Below, in pieces: positions 19,975 to 33,391 of a DNA stretch of 64,000 nt. The notes under the pieces were generated by a model. It was given only the letters and a program-made list of their open reading frames with translations. It ran no database searches and was not told the origin of the DNA. Source of the stretch: Neoarius graeffei (Eukaryota > Chordata > Actinopteri > Siluriformes > Ariidae); contig NC_083577.1 of assembly GCF_027579695.1 (NCBI RefSeq), forward strand, positions 41,111,198-41,175,197, read 5' to 3'. A program made the position numbers and the translations under genes. The stretch's first letter is position 1; every line of letters starts with the position of its first letter.

Positions 19975-20744
19975 GTGTTGGTAGCGATATGTACTTTTCA
20001 GATGACCGTAACTTCCTCAAATTTCAATTGATATTCAAACGGTTTGGTTTGTTATATAAAAAAACAAACGGAAGTATGTATTTATGATATTAATGATGAA
20101 TAATCATTTTATTTAAAAAAAAAATATGCATAGCTTGGCGAAAATATTTCAGTATACTACAGACTGTAAGACAGGATGCATGCTGAAATTCCTATGCTGT
20201 GAGAAGCCTAACACTGCATACTTATGGATAACTGTGGCCTTAGGACAAATAACCATACAATTCATTTCCAATTTTTAGTGAAAATATTTTTACATGTGAT
20301 AGGGCCGTAGGGAAAGCTAAAGTTAAATAAACAGCTTACTCACTTCTGAAACTTCAGAAATACTTCATCCACCTCAAAAACCTAATGCACTCACATCATA
20401 GCATACCTAATAACAAATGTAAACTCACATCATAGCATAATAACAAATGCACTGCCCGAGTAAGTAATAGTATAAAACAGTGACAGCGACTCACTGTAGT
20501 TTGTGACAAAAAAAGCATTTAATTAATCACGTGGTTATACTTCCAAGGATAAAAAGATATCTTTACATTTACAAAAAGAACATTCAAAGCTGATTATCAT
20601 GTCAAAGTCAATATATGTTAGCACAGAAGATTGAAATTTCATTTGACTAGGCTCCAATGTGCAGTTAAAATAAAACTAAACATACTGATATAAACATCTA
20701 CAATTAAAACACACACAGACACACACATCACCTTGTCATCAAAG
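19975..20744. other. No gene seen; sf3b1 upstream flank
   Basis: A/T-rich sequence. A short local duplicate, ACTCACATCATAGCATA, occurs at about 20387 and 20424. No transposon ends or exon-like segments were recognised. Confidence 0.5.
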
Positions 20745-20825
20745 TCAGTACTTTGATTTCCTGTAAATCATAATGTGAGTGCTGGGCTGGGCTGGGCTTA
20801 CGGTTGTTTCCGCCCAGGTTTTTAC

Positions 20826-20835
20826 TGCGCATGCG
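20826..20835 (+). promoter_or_regulatory. NRF1-like site in sf3b1 promoter
   Basis: TGCGCATGCG, a palindromic match to the NRF1 consensus, lies 73 bp upstream of the sf3b1 ATG. There is no TATA box. This fits a housekeeping promoter, with transcription probably starting between here and 20900. Confidence 0.6.
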
Positions 20836-20907
20836 TGGTTGTAAGATGTAGGAGAAACTGAAGGCCTGCTAGAACTGGTTTGTGTACACACACACACAGA
20901 GAGAAAT

Positions 20908-20935
20908 ATGGCGAAGATCGCTAAAACACACGAAG
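20908..20935 (+). CDS. sf3b1: sf3b1 coding exon 1
   Basis: Residues 1-9 (MAKIAKTHE) plus one base. The start is fixed by identity with the vertebrate N-terminus. Donor GTGAGT. Intron 1 is 2.36 kb. Confidence 0.97.
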
Positions 20936-23900
20936 GTGAGTGGTTTTTGAAGTGATTATTGTACCAGAAAAAAACAAAACAAAACCCGCGTGTCATGTTA
21001 TTGGTTTAATTAATGAATGTCAAGTTGTTGCGTTGCGGCTGAGTGCTGCATGAACACGGCGCTGAAAACAAGATGGCGCCTGTGCGTGTTTTAATGGCGC
21101 TTAGCCTCGACGGCTATTGCGCATTTCACAAACCACATTGTTCAATAAAAATACATCACGTATAAATAACGACTCAAGTCTTGAGAGCCGTTTTTCGTCT
21201 GAGCTTTTGCTTCTGTGCTCCACAGAAAGACCAGCGCTGAGTAACTGCATCTCTTTCGCGGTGTGTTTTGTTGTGACTTAGCTAGCATGCTAACTGAGGT
21301 TCTTCCTCAAAATGGCGCTAGCTCACTATAAACATGAGGAAACTGAGTGCTTTTGAATTTACAGCATTGTCAAAACGCTTGTTCTGGCGAATTTTGAGCA
21401 ACGTATGAATGTGTAAAACGAATTCCTAATGGTCTAAGAAGTATTTGAATAAAATTAATTTGCTATTGATGCTAACACAACCAGGACGACATGTCTCATT
21501 ATTATGCCGCTTTCTCCACTGTATCGGCTCACATCTTCTGTGTTTTTTATATTTAGTATCGTGCTAGGTTTTTTTTTATGCAGCTTACGTTGTTCATCGT
21601 CTATTTTTTTGTGTCCAAGTCTTTATTTTGCCTTTTTGATAGCATCGATAGCTCCAAAAGAGCCCCCAATCAGTCCTGTACCACTGATACGAACACACTG
21701 TATACAGTACAAGTGTATGTGTGAGACAACAAATAGATAAAATGGACAATGGGGAAAAATTTGGAGGGAAAATAGGGACATGTGAGGAAGTAATAAAAAG
21801 CCCATCATTTCTCCTATTAATGTAAGAAGAGGTTGACAGATATTATGAGCACTACTTTGTATAGAGTAGTGAATTCCTTCCAATCCCAGTTTAAATGTAG
21901 GTGGACATTTGTCTTTCTGTTTAAAGCAGAACTGAAGGCAATTTTATTTTTTAAATTATCAAAGTTCTATATCATTTTATAAAATATAGGAATGCATTTC
22001 TGACGGCTATTTTGTCACTGCTATAGCAAGTTATGAGTGTTTTGAAAAATGCTATGTAATATATTAGTCCATATATCAAAGCAATGGCCGTAAACGAGAT
22101 TCGCTGTGCGAGACTTCATAGGACAGAAGTAAAACGTACAGCGGAAATCAAAGTGACCAAGATCTGCCAATGTTGTCAAAAGATGTGCGTGCCCTCCTTT
22201 GAATGCTGATGTGACCAAGCCGGACTTTTTCCTTATCTGAAATCGCTCCTTACTCACTATATAGTGGTGACCCCATTTTGTAGTGCTATCCGAAACCTTA
22301 GTGAGGATTATGTGGGAAATGCGCTCAGTATGATATGTATTTATTATTTTGAAAACCCACCAGCCGCCTGATCTGGCACCTTTTAATTGTGTGACAGTAA
22401 TGACGTAAATACCAGCGCGGCGGACTAGTCCTTATGTCGTCCTTCCAACTCTTCTCTGCTCCTTGTTGGTTCGAAGTCGTATGGAATAATCTCCATGCCA
22501 CGTGCACGAGGGAGGTGGATGTATGTGTAGAAGTATATAGTTTAATAAAGTGCAGAACATATATACAGTGAGAGTATATACACAGGCAAACAATCCAAAA
22601 CGGCAGGCTAGATCTCAAACGAGAATACAGACAAAAGGGTCAGTCGAGGTGCAAACAGTACATCAAAGGCTAAGTGAGGACAAGAACGAGAAACAGGAAA
22701 TCAAAACGGGTAGAAAGACTCGGTAATGCGTACATGCGTATCGTAATACTTCACAATGCAAATGCATCAGAACAGTCCTTAAATAGGCAAATACATAGTT
22801 CCTTGATTGAGCTCAGGCGCGTGCTGGAGTCTGCTCAGTGCGCCTTCAGGTGCACTCACCACATCTCACAGGACTGACACTCCATCACTGATGAAGCTGG
22901 CAAATCTCGAAATTAACCTAAATTGGAATGATATGGCGATCTGGCTGCTGTGTAAACAGTTTCAAAACAGCTCCATGTTTGAAGTCTTGCGCAAGTCTTG
23001 TGAAGATCGTGCGGATAAGCGACGTCTGCCTTGGACCATACAAACTACATTCAACATGGCTAAAAACTGAAAAGGCTGATAAGTGTAATATAATATGCCA
23101 ACAAGAGTCACGAGATAAGGTTAATAAAACTGAAAATGTAATTGAATAACATGTTAATTAAGAAATAAAGTTTTAAAAATGACTTCAGTTCCTCCTTAAT
23201 TAGCACAAGCCATGTGGCCAAGAGAGTTACAAAGACCACCGTTTTTGTATGTTGTGTGTATTTTAAGCATGTGTGGTGTTTGTGTGATTCAGATATCGAG
23301 GCACAGATCCTGGAGATCCAGGGCATGAAGGCGGCGCTGATCGAAGAAGGGTCTCAGGGTGTTGGCCTCGATTCTACCGGCTACTACGACCAGGAGATCT
23401 ATGGAGGAAGTGACAGTCGATTTGCTGGATATGTCACCTCTATTGCTGCCAATGAGCAGGAGGATGTAAGTGTTTCAGTCATCTCTTTCACACCTGTGTT
23501 GTGATTTATTTCTTCAAGTGATGACTGAGTCAGAGTGGCTGGACTTGTGGTGTAAACTTTTTTTTTTTACTGCTCGTTCACCAGTTTTGCATTTTGACGT
23601 TTGTACAAGTCTGATCACTTTTTTACTTCTTGAATATATTTGATCTGGAATAGTGCAAGACTGAAACAGTCTCTCTCTCTCGCTCATTTTATTAGGACGA
23701 TGAGGAAGACTCTTCTACAACTCTGCTTGGCCAGAAGAAACCGGGGTATCATGCTCCGGTGGCAATACTCAATTCCATTCCTCAGTCCGATGAGCAGGTA
23801 CTTGAAATGTTCTCCTTTCTTCTTTTATCACTGTGGTACACACAATCTCTCAGCTTTTTTGTGTCATGGTCCACAGTATGGATGGACAACATAGTCAAAA

Positions 23901-26900
23901 TTGAACATCATGCTATTTTGGGCCTTAACAACGTGACTGCATGTGTTTTTATGGAAATGTGAATTATAACTTGTTTGAAATTTTAGTGTAAAATGCAAAT
24001 ACAACAAATTTACCAAAAAGAAGCTGTGTTTAAAGGCTTCAACATATTTCACTCAGAGATGACATTCAGCTGGCTTACAGACAATACTGTGCAATTGTGG
24101 AGCAAACGGGTAGCTTGCATTGTACCGGTCGCGCACACTATCCAGGTGAACTCTGTGGACAAACACTCTGTGACAAAGCCTGTGATTTTTCATGTTTGTA
24201 TGTGATGGCTAAAACAAAATCAAAGTCAGGCCTTTCAATTACATAATTTAGGCTACACCAGGGCTCGAAATTAACTTTTTTTCTTTGTGTCCCCCAGTGG
24301 TCCCGAATTCTGTGTTGTATTGTCCCAAATGGAAGCAATAGTGTCCCCATTTTTTTCCTCTCTGAAATAACCAGTGGTTAATATTATCATATGAAGTTAC
24401 TATTATATTTGTAACTATGCGATTTTGAACCCTTTATATCATTTTTACAATAAGTCACAAGACACAAGCGACACATGTCCAATACATCATCTACTTCAAA
24501 ATTACAGTTATTGCATTTTCAGTTTATTAAACTTTGGCGATCTCACTGTATGAATAGATACCCGTTTATTTAAAGGGGCCAACTAGCTCATTCAGAAAAT
24601 GTTTCAACTCCCTACATCTGCAGTACACTTTAGTTGAAAATAAGACCCCTTTTATGTTCATTTCATCTACTTATACCTTGAATATCTGTTGGCACTTATA
24701 AGGCCAACTTATAATTTTCACCATTACTGTTATCCATTTTTATGAACTTTCCGTTATCCATTACCGTTATCCATTTTTATGAACTTTCCGTTATCCATTA
24801 CCGTTATCCATTTTATGAACTTTCCGTTATCCATTTTATGAACTTTCCGTTATCCATTTTATGAACTTTCCGTTATCCATTTTATGAACTTTCGCTGCAA
24901 ATGTTAGCAACATCAGCATAGTGGCAGGTCCGAGCCTAGTTGTGCTGCTGACTGACTAAACTTTCTGAACTAGAAAGACACCAAGAAAACTCACTTACTA
25001 TTCTGTTGAACGCTATCTTCCGTCAATATCATCCACATCATTCCTGTTGTATTTTATAACGTGTCTAACAGTGTTCATTAAGTTCATTCAGTTGCTAGCG
25101 TTGCCTGCAGACCAGGCGATGACACTTTGGATCCTGAAGGTCCCGGAGACGTTATGTCTGGGCTTTCAGTTTCTTCCCCGCGGTCGGTCCGCTTCAACCA
25201 CTTAAGCATTTTTGTTCTGGCAAGAGTCGGCGCAGCGTGTGTGGTAGCAATTCCATTCCAAGTCCATATAATGCGGACTCCGGCCGAAGATTCTAGAACA
25301 GAATGCGCTGCTCTGTAGCCTACTGATGCAGGTGCATCGAAAGTGTAGCTACTATGTATTTTTCGCTGTTAACGTTTTAAAATTAAAATTGACAAATTAG
25401 GTGAATGTCTACGTATGTGTTACGGCTTTGTAAATAATATTAATGTAGAACTTTTTTTCTAGATCTATTTTTTTTTCCATTGTCCCGGGATTGTCCCAGA
25501 TATGATAATTTTGTGTCCCGATGACATTTTTTATGGTCCCCGGGACATCGGGACACCGTTAGTTTCGAGCGCTGGGCTACACCCTGTATTTCTGAATTTG
25601 GGCTTTTCTGCACGTGCAAAGTGCTGTTTTCCCAGCACTCTGTGTTTAAATCTGCTGCTGCTTTTTTAGCTACAAAGTTATGAATAAATAAAGAAGTCTC
25701 TGAATGTTATTTTTACCTTTATTGAAAAATGTCTACAGCATTAATCCCTCTTGATGTACATGACAAAAATAATTAGAATACAGTTAGTATTTAAAAGATG
25801 TGCTGGGGCCTGAAGAGAGCCTGGAGGAAAGGAGCCTGGGAATGAAAAAGCAAGTTCTGCGCTGTTGCCATCAAAGAGACAAACCTGTAGCAGACCTGCG
25901 ACACAAAAGGTTTTTCAGTCACATCACAAGAATCGGCAGTGCAATTCACAGCATGTAGTCAGATAAAAAATCTTAGTTTAAGTGAAAGGCCAGTGTCTAA
26001 GACCATCAACAAGAGGACCAAGCTCCTGTCCACTGATTCCACCCACACTTACACAACTGTGTGGATTTAAAATGCAAGCTGTATCTTAAATACACACAGT
26101 TGTGTCCCGAATAGCTCTCTTTTATTCAGTCTTTTCAACCGCCATAAAAGATGATTTATCTAAGGTGGAAATCCCATTCTGGTCATTGGTACATGAGTCT
26201 TGATCCTCCACGAAATCATGGCGTGCCGATCACCATTGATGGAGAATTCGTGCTCTGCGCGAGGCTTGCGACTAGTTCTGGGGGTTCGTTGGACTACATG
26301 GGAATGGTGCGGATTTCACGTCAATTACGAGAAATACATGCTAATTCTCGCTAATTTTGGTGTTTTTAAAGAAGAAAGTCAAGACATTGGGTATTATGCA
26401 GCCAAGTTTATTTAATCAGCATTTCGGTTTTTTTTAAAAAAATACTTTTGGTAGCATATTTTGGGTGCCTGACCTTTAATTTCAGGCCTCAAAATTAACG
26501 GTGTCCCAATGGCCACTGGCCACTAAAATTTAGGCTGGGACAACTAAAAAATCACTTTGGGACATTTTTGGGACAGTAGAAAAATAATCAACATCGGAAT
26601 ATCAGCCCTTCATTCGTTTGTCAGGCGCGTGACCCAGCTTTTGGCTCCCAAAAAGCACCCGCATTTGATCTGTGCTCTGCAATTACAGCATGCGTGGGAG
26701 CCAGAGACGTGCTAATTCGTGACCCTGCCCATCGCCTTTGATCTGTATTCAGCACTATTACACTGCGTGTGCGAATCACTTTCCTGCCAGTTCGCCGACG
26801 TTCTATCCATGTAAACAACATTCAACCAATCACAGCTTCCAGCCAATCAAGGCATCCACCAAATATGGCAAACTGCAACTGTTTAATGTTCGGATATTTC

Positions 26901-29900
26901 CGGAATACGTTTGGTAAAACTCCCTAGCACGAATCATCCCGAATCACGCTTTCTGGACGATCTTCGTAAAGAATCGTGAGCTCGGTGATGTTCGGGAGAT
27001 CAGCTGACAATGCCAAATATGGTAAACCGGCAAAGCTCGGGAATGTACGGTGTAGTTCGAGCTACCTCGTGAGTTTCAGTAAACTTTGCCAAGTTTCCTG
27101 TGAAATGACGAGTGGAATTGCCGAAAACAGAAATATCAGTATATTGTGATGTTAGGCCATGGCGCAGAGGACAATTCTCATGTTTTTTTCCTCGCGGGAC
27201 GCCCCAGCGTCGATGGGAACGACAAGGATGGCCACAGTCACTGCTCCGACAACTTCAGTGACACCTGACAATGTTGTTCAGCCCGATTGTCAGCCTCCAG
27301 ATCGTACAGATGAGGGGGGCGCCGACGTAAGGAGGGAGGGGGGCTTGGGGGCGATCACTGACGAAGGTCATTCGGGCGAGTGGCCAGTGAAGTCGTCCAA
27401 GACCTCACACAGAGGTAAAGCGCCCGAAACAGCCCCGGTCACTGCTCCAAGTTCAACAGTCACTGCTCCAACAACTTCAGTGACATTTGACGTTCAGCCC
27501 GATTGCTGGCCTACAGATGAGGGGGGCGCCGATGGAAGTGCTGAAGGGGATTCGGGAACGATCACAGACAACAGCCTTTCAGGCAAGCGGCCAGCAAGTC
27601 CAAGTCCTCGGTATTTTTTCTTCCACTTCAATATTATTGGCGCCAAATTAGTTTTTTGGTTAAACTTTAAAGTAAGGGAAATTCCATTAGTGTATAAATT
27701 TTTCATAAATTTAGTACCTACAATAAGGTAGGTACTAAATTTCTTGTTTGACATTCAATCTGATTTCAATAAACTGTTCCTGGTTGTAATGACCAAGATT
27801 ATTTTATTTATTTTTCTTTTGTGACTGTCAGTGACTGTGTATATGGCATGTTGTCATGTTTGTATTTTTTCTTTGTCAGAAAGAAATTGATTAATTCATT
27901 GATTGAACTTTGTCAATTTAGCTTCATGGCATAGTTATTTTTTTTTGGCACTTAAGGACACAGTGCCAGCCTCCAGGAAATATGAAGCAAAGAGGAAAAG
28001 GCACTTCTTGGAAAAGTGGAGGACTTTGTCGAGTTTGATTATAAAGCAGAGATAATGTATTGCAAGACTTGCAGGGCCATGCCCACAAAAGCAAAATAAT
28101 TTGTTGTAGAGCTCTTTCGCTCTACAACAAATTATTGTTGTTGTATTACATACTTCCTGAAAACCAGGTTGGGACAGTCCATCCTCATTTTGGGACAGTT
28201 GGAATTTATTTTTGGGACAGTTCTGGGACAGTAGGGAAAAAAATTAATTTCGAGGCCTGAATTTGGGTGCCTACGACGTTATCCGTCACAGGTTTCATGT
28301 AATTGAAAGGCCCGAGAGTATTTGAACTTGCTTCATCTTTAGAAGTCGCGTCTGCATCAAGTATGCTCAGGCTTTTGGAGCTTTCACAAACCTGTCTTGT
28401 GGTATTGCAGAAACCGCTGTTTTTTAAAATTCTGTTTCAAGATGCGTAATTTATATGGCAACTGGTCTTGACTCTCGTTCTCATGAACATTTTTGAAACT
28501 AATCCGCCACCGCCTCATCAGACAGGACATGCAAAACGTGCTTATTGCCAACAATTTTGTGCCCTTCAAATCATAATCTTTTTTATTTTGAAAACTAAAA
28601 ATGAAATGCGGAAGTTGGCAAACAAACTTTTTTTTTTTTTTTAAATAAATAACCAAACAGTAGCAGTCTGTTTCTAAAACTGTTTGGATGTACTGACTGT
28701 AAGTTTCTCTTCCTCTACAGTATGATCCTTTTGCCGAGCACCGGCCTCAGAAGATCTCAGATCGTGAAGATGAGTACAAGAGACGGAGGCAAAAGATGAT
28801 CATCTCTCCTGAGCGTCATGATCCTTTTGCAGATGGTAAATGCAACATTTGACTTCATAGCCCCATCCTTGTCCATACTGATCAGTGCACTGTTGGTCCA
28901 CATCAGCTGTTTTGGTGCTTAACCCTTCGAACACTACCCAACGTTGTGCTCTCCCAGACTTAAAAATGGTTACATGACCTTTTCCAGTTACAAACATCAC
29001 AAATTTACAAACAAATTGGACAGATCTGACTATGGGATATTACAAAGGATTAGATGTGCTGTGTGTCTGTGGGAACTGTTAGTTGGGTGGTGGCTTTTTT
29101 TATTTTAAGTCTGTAGACCCAACCACACAGGTTGCAGGTAGGTGTGTGTGTTTCGAAGGGTTAATGGATTATTATGTATACTGGAGTGTTTTTTTTTAAA
29201 ATAGCCAGGCAGGCAGTCAGAAAAGAGTTCTGTAGAAATGAAAGCAATTGCTTGTCAGAACAGCATCCTTAGCGTGTATATATTTAGGTAGCAACTTAAG
29301 TGAAAACAAAACGCTGCTAAAAGAAAGAGCTCTATGGAAGTTCTGAGAAGCCGATATTGTTGATCAGTTATTTAAAACTCTTGTTATTAGAGGTAAACAA
29401 ATCAGTGTTTTCACACAGATGGCCAGACTGGTGTTAGTTTACTCTAGTAACAAGCCTTGTTTGTTTTTTTTCTCCCCATTTTTAGACACGCTTTTATTTT
29501 GAAAGAGCTGCGTTGCAGTTACTATACGACACCATATGACTGTAAAGCATTTGGTGTGCTCGCCAACATTGTAGTTGCATATTTCATTAATTGCTAATGA
29601 ACTGATGGTTAGAAAGAGTGGAAGATGCATATGAAGCAAACTTGTATGCACTAGTTGATACCGTCGCATGGAGAAATTTTTCAGATGCATGTAGCAAGGA
29701 ATATGGTCAGCTTAGGAATTTAATTATACGCTGGATAAGTCACCTTGCATGTAGCGAAAGTGTTGTGTAAATATATTTCTATTTTATCTTTTAAAATAGA
29801 AATATATCTTAAAGAATCTGTGTACAAACACTCCACAGCCCCATACTAATTGTGCTCAATTTCTCTCCTACAGCAGTACTGCTATGCCAGTCCTGTCTGC

Positions 29901-32900
29901 ACACTCTTAAGGGTGCAGCACCTCATCCTGTGTGGGTTATGGTGAACAAAGAGAAGAGAGTTTATCAGATTTAGGAGTATTTTGTTGGGGTGGTTGGGGG
30001 CAGAATTTCAACAACTCTCTGTACCCAAAGTTCTGATATAGTAATCATACAAACTTCCTTTCAGCGTCACCTCTCCCCATTTTGTCATTTCTAATTTATT
30101 TTGCCCAACTCATTCTATGTTTGTTTGTTTTTTTTTTTTTTTTGATAACAAAAAATCAAGATCCAGATATCCAAATCTACCTCCTTAAAATGCACATAAG
30201 TGCTTTAACACTTTTTTTTTCTCTCCCCATTCCCCCAAGAGTACAAATCTAGCTTAACACAATTGTATTGCTTTGTAATGCTAATCAGAGCTGTAGTTTT
30301 ATGAGGTTTGAGTACAGTGAGTGACAAGGGCATCACAGGTTCTATACTGTTGTGTGTGAGTTCAAACCATTTTCCAAAGTGTTACTAATGGTAAAGAGCA
30401 ATTTTCTAGGCTGCTTTTCTGCCGGTTGAAGTCTGACTGCAGATGGACCCTTGGCACTGAAAGTGTACGTAAAATAGTTTCAATTATTAATTACCACATT
30501 ATATATGTAATGCTTAACGACGGTACAATCTATTAACATAATTTAACACTTTATATTTCATTGGTTTTTGGTTAAAAACGAACACCATGTGACCTCATCG
30601 ATTGGACTGAGCAACTGCTGATGCCTTTAGTATTTCTAATGCCTTTAGCAACTACTAATGCCTATATCGAGGAGGCGCACTGCAAAGTTGCTCTTAAGAC
30701 TCGTTCTTACAAGTGAGTTCGGGAAAACCATGTACAGAGACAACGTTCGTTGCTTAAGAGTGTCTTTAAACTCGCTCTTTCGCTCTAAAGTGCGTTATCG
30801 GGAAACCTGCCCATGACCTGATAACTGATAAAGAAACAGACGGGAGACCGCTTCCACAGGATTCACCCGAACCGAGCCTCAACTTTGTGAGCTGCTTTGA
30901 TTTTCCGGGGTGAGGCGTTCCCACTTATCCTCAGTTGCTTTTTTTTTTAATTTTTTTTTTATTATAAATTAATCCAATCTGCGTGCACACTGATTATAAG
31001 CCCTAGTGTCATTTACAGCATAGCGGGATGTTGATAGTTTGACAACCCGGTTTACACTGAGATTCGATTTCTTTTCGCTTCCTCCCCCCAAAAAAAAACC
31101 AACCAAACAAAAAACCTATTGTATAGCTGCGTGGATTGAATTTCTCGGGTTTTGAAACTGGATGCCGACAGAAACCCGTTTTCCGTTTCAGAATGGCAGT
31201 TCCATTTCGGACAAGCGATTCCGCGATTTCCACGTTTTTTCTGTGATCGCAGAAAATCATCATCCCGACCCTTGGCACTGAAAGTGTACGTATACTGCAG
31301 AGCACAGACCAGGACCCTGCAAAATTGATGGCTATTTCCTCTCTTTAACATAAACCACTATGTACCTGCCTGTTTTTAAGCTATGAATGTTAGGAGTATT
31401 TTAACGTTAAGCTGTTTTGTGATGCAACCTGTTATGTGAGAGGACATTAAGTCACAGATTTGTGTGGAGTAGAATGAAGGTCAGTTGACTTTGCAGTGTG
31501 AGGAAAATGCTGGTGGTAGCCTGTGCCTGGCTAACTGTTTTGCATTTTGTTGGTGCTCTTTTGTGCAGGGGGCAAAACGCCAGATCCCAAGATGCCTGCC
31601 AGGTCATATATGGATGTGATGAAGGAGCAGCATCTTTCTAAAGAAGAGGTATACAAAACCTGCTGACCTTTTCAGGGCTGTACCTTTTTTTTTTTTTTTT
31701 GCACGTAGTACTGGTGCTACAGAGGTTGATTGGTTTTATAGCACAAGTATAAAACATCTGGTTACCATCTTTAAAAACAAACGCACAATGTTTTATTCCT
31801 GCATTTAATCGTGATCTTTCAATTTGATAGCAGTATTTTATTCATTTCACGTTCAGATTTTGCAGGAAGATCCAATGAGCTTGAGCTTCAGAAATACAAC
31901 ACAACCGCATTACTTTATCAGTAAAAGAGCTTCTCTACTGAACAGCTATTTGGTTTCGAAAACGGTGACTTTACTGCCATGTTACTGAAAAATGGAGTTA
32001 AACTAGTAACACTGTTACTTAAAGCAAAGCTACTGACCAACACTGCTAGCTGGCTTGACTCACTGAGGAAACGGGGATTGGTGGTGGCTGTATGGACTCT
32101 CTGCAGATGTGGACATGGTTTTAACTTGCATAATAGATTACAGTTACCAAGTGGAATAGCAATGCGTGATTGATTCACATCACACACAAGCACAAAACCC
32201 TTACTTAACACAAACAAGCGGCTCTGTCTCTCTCACGCATGCAAGACTGTGTCACATGGGTTCTACTGCTGTAAATTCATTCGTCTCGCAGACCTTTTTT
32301 TTTTTTTATACAATTATACATGTGATGTACAGCCCTGCTCTTTAAACTAGAAACCTCTCCCCCCTTTCCCCTTAGTTGTACATTGATGAGCAAATGTTAA
32401 GAAGGTTTTATTAAGGTGTGTTCTTTATATTTCCTCATCTTTCTTTGGTACAGAGAGAAATCAGGCTGCAGATGGCAGAAAAGGCAAAATCAGGTGACCT
32501 GAAAGCAGTCAATGACTCTGCTGCGTCTCAAGCTGCTGCTCCCAAACGCAAGCGTCGGTGGGACCAGACTGCTGACCAGACCCCAAACGCTACTCCAAAA
32601 AAAGTGTCCAGCTGGGATCAGGCAGATGGCACAGTAGAGGTATATCTAACTTAGAAGTTTGGCTGGTGGTGGTGGGGGCTTAATAAAGCTTAATTTTCAT
32701 TTTTGCTCTCCAGACACCAGGACATACACCTGGACACACACCTTCAAACAGTCGCTGGGATGAGACACCTGGTCGTCCCAAGGGTAGCGAGACTCCTGGA
32801 GCCACCCCCAGTTCACGCATGTGGGAACCCACACCCAGCCACACTCCTGCTGGCGCTGCAACTCCTGGCCGAGATACTCCTGGGCACGCCACACCCGGCC

Positions 32901-33360
32901 ATGGAGGTGCCACGTCAAGCGTGCGCAAAAACCGCTGGGACCTGACACCAAAGACAGACAGAGGTTTGTAAATGGTCTGAAATCAACTGTCCTGAAAAGT
33001 GAACACCAGTGAAACAAATCAATTAATAGTTTATTATTATTTTAAATTGCCGCCTTCTCCTTTTTAGAGACACCTGGCCATGGCAGTGGCTGGGCTGAGA
33101 CTCCTCGTACAGACAGAGGGGATGAGTCTGTAGGAGAGACCCCAACTCCTGGAGCAAGCAAAAGAAAGTCCCGTTGGGATGAGACTCCTACCAGTCAGAT
33201 GGGCTCCTCCACCCCTCTGCTCACCCCTGGAAAGACCCCTATTGGCACACCAGCTATGAATATGGCCACACCCACTCCAGGTATGACTGCTCCAGAAAAG
33301 TGTTTTTTTTTTTTTTTTTTAAGGCGTCTGTTGAGGCATGCATGGGTTGTGTATATAATG

Positions 33361-33391
<31 letters not shown>

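Larger units (their letters stand above)
24227..28312. mobile_element. DNA transposon family Z, copy 1, with two nested hAT elements
   Basis: Lies in sf3b1 intron 3. Left end CAGGCCTTTCAATTACAT and right end ATGTAATTGAAAGGCC are inverted. The shorter copy in intron 20 (36729-37314) shares the same ends and interior words such as AAGTCAAGACATTGGG. Two hAT-like elements (24259-25574, 26483-28259) swelled this copy to about 4.1 kb. No family Z transposase is visible. Confidence 0.8.

Noticed and set aside
31918..32217. - strand 99-codon frame in intron 5
   Set aside because: No family resemblance and no flanking splice or promoter signals.
32680..33017. - strand frames opposite sf3b1 exon 7
   Set aside because: Shadows of the Thr-Pro-rich exon on the opposite strand, without independent motifs.
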